A stretch of 64,000 bases of DNA from Diplosphaera chodatii (Eukaryota; Chlorophyta; Trebouxiophyceae; Prasiolales; Stichococcaceae): the NCBI GenBank assembly GCA_032358165.1, contig JAALGY010000012.1:2914001-2978000 (forward strand), in the 5' to 3' direction. Shown in pieces: positions 56,609-64,000 of the stretch. Both the position numbers and the translations under genes were made by a program. Below the pieces are notes generated by a model. That model ran no database searches. It saw only the letters and a program-made list of their open reading frames with translations, and was not told the DNA's origin. How positions within the stretch are numbered: the stretch's first letter is position 1; every line of letters starts with the position of its first letter.

Positions 56609-59600
56609 ATGTCTCCCACTGCGCTGACGCCGCTGCTGGAGGAGACCGGCGATGCTGCGGACATGCATGCCGGTGGCAGCAGCCTCGAGGCAGGAGACCT
56701 TGCAAAGGTGCATGCATTGCACGCCTGAGCCCGACACTCATTTCGGTCGCTGATCTTCAAGGCATATACTGCGTGTCCCAGTCACTCGTGTCAATGTGCC
56801 TGCCGGACTGTGATTTTCGATTTGGTACCATAGGATCACCGCACCTTTCAGCAGCTGCTGGCCGCGGACCCCGATCACGTTGTGGAGCACATCGCGGAGC
56901 GCGGCACGCAGCTCCTGGGCACCTTCATCACTGAGGTGCACGGCATGTGTCGGCCCTGACCCGCACTGCTTCTCGTTGATACAGTCACTGAGGCATGACA
57001 TGGCAGGGCTTCAGGTTCGAGTTGGCTGTCACTGAGCAAATCTAGGCATGAGGTAGTGCCGCCAGCAAGTTGCCGCAGCGCCTTGGTCCAGGAGGCTCCA
57101 AGCTCTGCCACTGATGCCGCATACAACTGCTCACTTCTCAGCGCTCACAGCATCGGGCCTCACATCGCAGGCTTGGCCCATCCATATCACCTGCGTCTGG
57201 TGTGCAGGACACCGACGTGCTGCCGCTGGTCCGGGACGGCACCTGCTGGACGATGGGCGCCGACAGCGCCGACATCGACTACGAGGCGGCGTGGCGGCAG
57301 AGCCTGCGGCGGGACCACTGCTGCCACTTCACAGGTGAAAGCAGGCTCATAATCATGCGCCGTCCCAGTAGATGCACAGCACATGCAAGACGGTCTGAGG
57401 CACTGCCATGTCATTCATCGCAACTGTGGCAGCAGCCACGTGACCGTGCACAATGGCTGTCGCTCAGCACAAAGCAACATCCCACGGAGGGCAGGTGCGT
57501 TTCAACCTTTTTACCTCTGTGTACTGCCTGACTCCAAGGTGCTCATTGTGAAGGCAGCTGGAGGCAGCGGACCCCATGCTGCTGCCGGATGTCAGACCAT
57601 AAGAAACACGATGCTGAGCGGGTGCACGACGAGCTGCCCACCTGCTTACCATCCCCTGCCGCCCAGGGTTCTCCTCCAAGCTGGAGGTGGAGGCGCATGT
57701 CGTAACGCTGCGGGACGCGGCGCGGCCGGGCGACGAGGGCCTGCTGCTGCCGCTGCTGCGGAAGTGGCATGACGGGTGGGGGCAGGGGGCCCACTGAAGC
57801 GGCGACCTGTGACGGGAAACAGACTGCGACTCGCTGTGCAGAAAAGCAGATCCCTGCTGTTTCAAGGCCGCATGCATAGGAGGCGCCATACTCAATGCAG
57901 AGCATTGGAGCCAATTTGCATATGCTGTGGTGCTGGTATGATGGGGCCCAACGCTGTCATGACCCAGAATTTAAAGCTGCGTCTTCAAGGTTGACCATGC
58001 TGTGCAGGGCCCTGTCCACCAAGGTCTTCGGGCTCCCGGCAGTGCAGGTGGGGCAGGTTCATGGTTGCATACAATGTGATGTGCTGCACCATGATGTGAT
58101 TTGTGTACATTGCTGCTCCCTGCACTGCTGACCTGCATGCCACTCAGCCGCACCATCATGCACACGCCGCTATCCAATGATCATGTCATCATTGTTGTTT
58201 GGCTGCGCAGGCAGTGATCACACACAGATGGAATGCATATGCCCAAAGCATACTTCAGCTAGAATTCTGTGCATATTTGCTGTGAGCGGCGTGTCGTTCA
58301 ACATGCATGTTTCACGGCCAGCTTCACAGTTATAACCAAGATGCTCAGCACTGCACAAATGCAAGTTGAAACATCGTGCTGCACATCTGGCAAGCGTGTA
58401 TTCTGTGACCTGCAGGTGCCTTGCCGGATACCAAACCTTCATCATCCTATTCCAGGTCTGACTCCCGTGCATGCCACTGTCTGCTGTGCTGACGACGTCT
58501 GATGAGTGTTGACAAAGAGTGTAGCCGAACTCTGTGGATCCAGGAAGCCCCCATAGATATGAACACAAATGGCACTGTAGTCTGGGCATGCTGATCTGCA
58601 GGACGAGAACCTGGATGCGAGTCTTGGGGAGCTGCTGCGCACGCCGCGCGGCGTCGCAGAGGCTGCGGCGCTGTCGGCGTCACTGCTCGGGATGCTCCCC
58701 TTCCTGTACTTCGAGGTGTGCTGTGCTGTGTGGGTGACAAGGCGTGCTTGATGTTTGACCATGACTGCTGGCGCCCAGCTGCCTGCGTTCCCCAACATCA
58801 GGCTCATTCTTGCTGGTCATGTATACAACGCAGCAGCAACTTTAGCTACTGAACTTGATGGTGCAGTTCTGCTTCTTGGCAAAGTTCGGCCTGCGGTGCT
58901 GGGCAAACGCCTGCAACATCACCGGCACCGCCACCTGCTTACTTGAGGTGTGTGCCCCAGTCACACACAGATGGGCAAGATGCATTTCATGTAGCTTGTC
59001 GGTGCTGAGCTGGGTCAATTCCAGCTTGTCAATCCAACTCAAATGCCAGGGCTGTGTGACCATGAGGCAGGCGACATCACCAGCAGCGCCATGGCAGCGT
59101 CTCGTTGCAGCGGGCTTGCAACTTGTCACGCAGTGTGGCAGGTGCAAGGCACTGTTGTGTGCTTCTGCTGTGCAGATCGCTGTGGCTGCGCTGTGGTTCT
59201 CCCGGAGTCAGCTGCGTGGGGAGGTGGCCTCTGTCATGGCCGCCGCCGTGGTGCTGCTACTGTACTGGAAGGTGCGGACGGCCATCAACCAAAACCCATG
59301 TCTCATCCTGTTGTGGCATAGCCATTTGGTTGGGTGTGCAAATGACCGTCTTGGTGAAATCGACTGTCAAGTGCGCCGGTCAATGGTCCTGCTGGCTGCG
59401 TGCGATAGCAGAGGGTGCCATCCCGCGTAGGAAAGGCCTCGTGATGCCATGTCACTGACGTTGGTGTGAACTCTGTGTGGCAGGTCCAGTTCTACGCACG
59501 TGCCTTCCTGCCACTGAAGCACAGGTAAAGCTTCAGGCAGGCCTGTCACTTGACCTTTGTGCTCCTTGGCATCTGTCTTGTGCGCCGCTGACGTGTTGCT

Positions 59601-61572
59601 TTTGCTCTTGCAGCCGGACATCTGCATGCATGCTGATGTTGATCGCTGTCATGGTTCCTGCAGCTTCATGGACTCGATGCGAGCCGTGATTGCGGATGTG
59701 CGCTGGCTGCTGGCGCTGCTGATGGTGACACTGTGAGTGTCCAGCAAGCAATTCCTGCCAGCAGTTCCTGATGTCAGTTCCCTTCGAACATATGTTCGAA
59801 GGGAATGAAGGGGTCAATATCTGAGCCGCTCTGCAAACTCGGAACATGCCTGCGAATAAACAACACCCATCATCTGTTGTTGAGTGCGCCCTGGAACTCA
59901 GCTCTTGGATGTGCACTGCAGCTGGGGCTTTGCATCTGCATTCTACATCCTCTTCAGGAACGATCAGGTGTGATAGTGCCTGTGGTGTTTGCTGAAGCCG
60001 TCTGAACCGCGAATGATTTGCCAGATCAATCCGCAGATTGACCAAGTCGTGTTGAGGAGCATTGTCAGAACAAGATGTGCTGACAATTCAACGGTTTGCT
60101 GCAGGGTACACGGTTTTCCAACATCTGGTAGGTTGCCCACTGCGCAGCTCGACATGCTGCTGTCATGTGCTGGTTTGTGTATCGACTGCACGAAGCCCTA
60201 CAGCTTGTTGCGCTGCGCTGCAGGCACACCAACCTCACGCTGTTCAAGTGAGGGCTACAGCCGTGGTGCCCCCGTGCCGACAATGCGCATGCTTCATGTG
60301 CTGACAGATGACGCCAGCACACTGCTGAATATGTGAGTGCACTCCTGAGCTGAGCATGTAGATGCTTGGCTTCATGTCCACCTGTGAAAATGTGCGCCGC
60401 GACGTGTGTTGCAGAGTGATGCTCGACGGCTTCGAGCCCAACATGTTTTACGACAGCCGCCATGCGGTGCTGGGCACCGTGTTGGTCCTGGTGTTCGTCT
60501 TCTCTATGAGTTTGGTGTTGCTGAACGTGGTGAGCAGCCACCCCTCCCTGTAGCAGCTGCATGTCGGATGCGCCTCGCTCGCACCAAGAAACTGCTGCAC
60601 CACATGTGCAGACACACTGCATCGCTACATAACACCCTACTCCCCTGGCACTCCTGCAGGTCATCGCCATGATGGCCGAGGCAGCATCGAAGGTGCGCAT
60701 ATTTGATGCTCTTTTTTCCGCGCAGTTTTGCTGCGCTGAAGATGATGCTGATGCGGAGCCGAGATTGGTTGATCCACGGACCACGCCACCGCAGCACTGT
60801 GCCACCCAGCAGCTCCTTCGCCATGCTTCGCATGCTGCACCACCGTGCGCGTCAGCAACGTGCCCGGTACCCTGGACAGGCCACGGACGAGGACGGCACC
60901 AAGTACCTGAAGGGCAAGGCGCAGCTGATCGAGGAGCTGGAGGCGACCCTACCGGACTGGGTGCGGCAGCCACACTGGTATCCGTCCTATGTACACATGC
61001 TAAAGGTGCGGTCGGGGGCCTTGGCTGCCGGTACACAGCTTCTGACACACAGCATGTCAGAAACCCCGCATAGTACAGTGCTGGGCTGTTGAAGGCAGAC
61101 AGGTTGTTTTGGGTTTGTCTTGTCTAAAGCATGATGTGTACTGTAACAAAGCTGCTTGGTGCACGACGGTAGCAAGGTATCCGCTGAGCCGCGTGTCTGA
61201 CGTGTGCAGGTAAACCCAGCGAGTGCCCAGAAGGTGGACTGCGGCCGGCTGTGGACCCTGGCCACAAAGGAGGGCGACAACGCAAAGCTCGTTGCCACTG
61301 CAGACGTGCGCCACGCCTCTTGCTGCACCAAACACTTGCAAGCTGCATGCTATCTGCCATGATTGACCGGCGTCCACAGCCAAGACGCAGCTGATTTGCA
61401 TGCACTGGCACGTGTGCATGCAGCTGCCTTTCCCCTGACCCAGCCCTCCTTTCCTTGCCAGCAGGACGTGAAAGGGCAGCTGGCAGAGCTGCGGGGCCAG
61501 GTTGCGGACCTTGCAGCGCAGAATGGGCGGCTGGAGGCCTTGATGCGGTGGATTGTGGAGCGGCAGGAGTGA
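56609..61572 (+). CDS. TRP-like / ion-transport-domain cation channel (multi-exon)
   Basis: The start at 56609 gives an acidic cytosolic N terminus (MSPTALTPLLEETGDAADMH). Soluble exons follow, such as HRTFQQLLAADPDHVVEHIA (56834-56893), DTDVLPLVRDGTCWTMGADS (57209-57268) and LEVEAHVVTLRDAARPG (57680-57730). The membrane part has a span near 58660-58715 (LSASLLGMLPFLYFE), FCFLAKFGLRCWANACNITG (58864-58923), VAALWFSRSQLRGEVASVMA with AAVVLLLYWK (59180-59270), FYARAFLPL (59492), DVRWLLALLMVTL (59697-59732) and GFAFYILFRNDQ (59926-59967). A pore-like piece (HTNLTLFK, about 60230) leads to the last span, LGTVLVLVFVFSMSLVLLN (60471-60530), and VVIAMMAEAASK (60530-60690). The pore, last helix and LNVVIAMMAE match the S6 end of TRP and related channels (LLNMLIALM). 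The C-terminal tail runs through EDGTKYLKGKAQLIEELEAT (60892-60950) to a coiled coil (LAELRGQVADLAAQNGRLEA) and stops at 61572. Ion selectivity and subfamily cannot be told. Confidence 0.72.
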
Positions 61573-62382
61573 GCTGGATTGGCAAAATGGAAAATCTAAC
61601 TAAGTGCAGGGCAGCGCTCTGATGACGGGTTGCAGTATACCTCTGACACACTATTCTGTACGTACCAGCTTGGCACGGACATGTGCTGAGATGAGATGTT
61701 GATGGGATGATGTAAATCAGTGACGCTTGATGATGACGCAGTGAGGGTTGCATGTGGTTTAGTTTAAACTTTGATGTGCCTCGGTAAACATGCATGCCTA
61801 TCAGCAGGGGGATGTGTCTGCACCAGCACTGTCTGTGTGCAAAGCAAGTGCATGACAGAGTGCATGAGCATACCGGTAAGCTGGCGGCGGACGTTGTGCA
61901 TGCAGATGTGATCATAGAACGGCACAAAGAGGCCTGGCGCCCTAAACCATTGAACCTGTTGTTTTTGAATTCGAAGCTGTGCAAATGGCAGCTGCGCTGG
62001 ACATGCAGCCGAAGGCTTTGAAGCCTGTGCTGTTGCTGCGGTCCGGTGCCAGGAATGCAACACCTCAGCATCGCCTGCTATTCATTGTGAGGCGTCACTA
62101 CATTCTGGTTGACTGGGTGGCTGCACAGGGGCTGTGGCTCTGTAATTGGTGTGAATATTCAGCATTGCACACCCAAGCCAATGTGCCAAGCTTGGCTAGT
62201 ATTGCTGACCAAACGGACGCAGGTCTCCAACAGCAGGTCCCTTCGAGCAGGTCCCTCTTAGCCGCTACCACCACCATACACTGTGTGCCGCCACTTATTG
62301 TACTCCTTGGCCTCTGTCGATCGCCAGGTTCAGTCATGCGTTTGGCTGCCTCTGGGACCCAAGAGTGTCAGCCGCACCACCT
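61573..62382. other. Convergent intergenic region between channel gene and SEC13
   Basis: It holds the 3' flanks of two converging genes. Open frames on both strands here have no recognisable domain. The left part is relatively AT-rich. Confidence 0.45.
61711..61715 (+). terminator. Candidate poly(A) signal TGTAA for the channel gene
   Basis: TGTAA lies about 140 bp after the stop of the channel gene and in the same orientation, which fits a short 3' UTR. Confidence 0.45.
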
Positions 62383-64000
62383 TCATTCCACGACCTGCTG
62401 CCACTGGTGGTCGAGCGTCTCCTTCCAGACGGTGACGTTGTTTTTAGCGTCCGACACCGCGAGCAGCCCCCCTGCAGAATGGCAGAGCAACAGCCTTGCT
62501 GAGTTGTACAAAAGACAAAGCTGCAAGCAGGGCTGGCGGGCTCTGCCGCTTGTTCGACCCTGCCAAAGCTGCAGCAGGCAGCCGCCTATGATGCAGACGC
62601 TGAGATGCTGCAAAACACCGCCAGCAGTGCCGACAGCACAGCGCTGCTGTGCTTGTACAGGGCTGTTCTGCTGTGTTGCTGAACACGATCGGCATGCACA
62701 AACTGGAAACACTCTCGTTCATGTACAGTTTTGGACCCTGAAGCGCCTACCTGTGATAGACCAGGACACGCGCCACACGGGCGCCCCGAAGTCGTGCACC
62801 AGCGTGCGCGTCCAGCTGCCGTCCGGCTTCTCCGCCCACGCCACCACGGTCCCGTCCTGCCAACACCATTTCCCACACGCTCAACTCATGATTCATGCAA
62901 TCGTGCATACTCGTACGACTGCATAACGGGACCACCAGCAGTGTTGCACGGATCACCAGCAGTGCTGATGGCACAGGGGAATGCCCCCAGAAGCACCCCC
63001 ACCTGGCTGGCGGAGGCGATGGTGTTGGCGTTGAGGCCCAGGTTGGGGGCCCAGGCGACGTCGCGGACCCACCCTGTGTGGCCCGCCAGCGCCGCCGGCT
63101 CCTGCTCCCACCGCCGCTGCGCCTCGTTGTAGAACCACACCTGCGTCGGCCGTGGGGATCACCACTGAGGCCCCTTGGGTCGTCAGCTCGCACCAGCATG
63201 AGACTGCTGGCAGGACGCCCACCGCCGCTGCGCTTTGTTGGAGAAGCACGCCCGCGCACGAGGGCAGCGGCGGCGGTGTCGGCATTTGCACTGGTGGCCA
63301 AAACACGTTGCAGGCCTGCCAAGCCTTCGTCACAACGTCGAGCCTTCTGCTGCAGGCCGCTGGTCAGACATCAGCCAAGTCGCATGCCGAGGCTTCCTTT
63401 TGAATGCGCATGAGGCCTGCGATGTACAGGATGGTAGTGTGGCGGCGCACACCTTGACGGTGTTGTCGCAGCCGCCGGTGGTGAAGCGGCGGGCGGGGGC
63501 CCCCGGGGCCTTGCCGCTGGTCAGGCTGCCGCGCGGCACCGCTGGCGCCCAGCTCACCCCCATCACCCCCAGCGTGTGTGCCCCCTCCACCTGCACAGGG
63601 CGTTCAACTCTTACTCACCCCTGCACTTTGCGCAGCAGGCCAGAGATCCCCAGGGAGCTACCTGAAGACAGTGATGCCGCTGGCAGTGTTCAGTTGCCAT
63701 GTGATGCCTTGGGCAGTGCACCATCTCCCGTTGCGCATGAACCGTCAAGCCAACACTGCGAGCGCCGTTGGATATGTCTGCCGTGCGTCCGTCTACACAG
63801 CTGAGCCGCCGTCCGTCTGCAGCAAGCTGGGGAGGGGGCGCGCCCCCCACCTTCTCGGTGTGCCAGCCGGCGTCGGCGGTGTGCGTAAGCACGCTGACGC
63901 TGCCGTCGGACGAGGCCGCCGCCAGCGCCAGCCCCAGCTCGTGCGGCGCGAAGGAGACCGCGTTCACACTCGCCGTGTGCGCGCTGCTGCTGTGCACCTG
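62383..64000 (-). CDS. SEC13: SEC13, WD40 subunit of COPII coat and nuclear pore (5' end outside window)
   Basis: SEC13 is a six-bladed WD40 protein that pairs with SEC31 in the COPII coat and with NUP145C/NUP96 in the nuclear pore. The window holds the C-terminal half or more. On the minus strand the exons run in order: HTASVNAVSFAPHELGLALA and AASSDGSVSVLTH (63850-63998), GAHTLGVMGVSWAPAVPRG and RRFTTGGCDNTVK (63455-63596), VWFYNEAQRRWEQEP with GHTGWVRDVAWAPNLGL (63003-63140), DGTVVAWAEKPDGSWTRTLV with FGAPVWRVSWS (62750-62862), and GGLLAVSDAKNNVTVWKETL, then the stop at 62383. The VWRVSWS, LAVSDAKNNVTVWKE and GCDN signatures are diagnostic of SEC13. The N-terminal blades and start codon lie beyond position 64000. 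Confidence 0.95.

Noticed and set aside
60065..61048. 327-residue open frame, minus strand
   Set aside because: It lies opposite the channel exons with LNVV, IAMMAE and the tail, which have a clear family match.
61979..62926. 315-residue open frame, plus strand
   Set aside because: It overlaps certain SEC13 exons on the minus strand, has no recognisable domain and has random composition.

Overview
The window is nuclear DNA of a GC-rich, intron-dense green alga, probably a core chlorophyte such as a trebouxiophyte or chlorophycean. Almost every gene is cut into many short exons (about 30-250 nt) by GT-AG introns whose acceptors read (c)tgcag. A chloroplast enzyme gene (Mg-chelatase H) lies in the nucleus, and TGTAA, the poly(A) signal known from volvocine algae, follows several stop codons. 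No rRNA, bacterial operon or CRISPR array was seen. Exons were chained by hand from frame, splice phase and family resemblance, so internal exon borders are approximate.

Layout, left to right. 1-1137: no recognisable gene. 1138-11885 (+): a UBP26/USP48-type ubiquitin-specific protease with DUSP repeats and a C-terminal ubiquitin-like domain. 12278-13965 (-): a small secreted protein, probably GPI-anchored. 14571-16529 (-): a membrane-associated C3HC4 RING protein. 17168-28320 (+): a processive family-2 (cellulose-synthase-like) glycosyltransferase fused in frame to a family-9 glycoside hydrolase domain whose catalytic residues appear lost. 29463-33427 (-) and 35240-39897 (+): two head-to-head paralogues, each with a signal peptide, Pro/Ser-rich stalk, ferredoxin/SEA-like ectodomain, one membrane span and a cytoplasmic tail with a shared motif. 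39898-42061: repeats, including a three-copy tandem repeat. 42062-42146 (+): a tRNA-Pro(AGG) gene that is circularly permuted, with the 3' half upstream of the 5' half. 42436-43439 (+): TRM112. 43881-44309 (+): a doubtful small ORF. 44399-55373 (+): CHLH. 56609-61572 (+): a TRP-like cation channel. 62383-64000 (-): SEC13, with its 5' end outside the window.

The genes do not form one pathway. Two themes recur: the cell surface and wall (glycosyltransferase-hydrolase fusion, the stalked receptor-like pair, the GPI-type protein) and ubiquitin biology (UBP26, RING protein). The items most likely to be new are the permuted tRNA gene, the GT2-GH9 fusion with its degenerate hydrolase, and the divergent pair of receptor-like paralogues.
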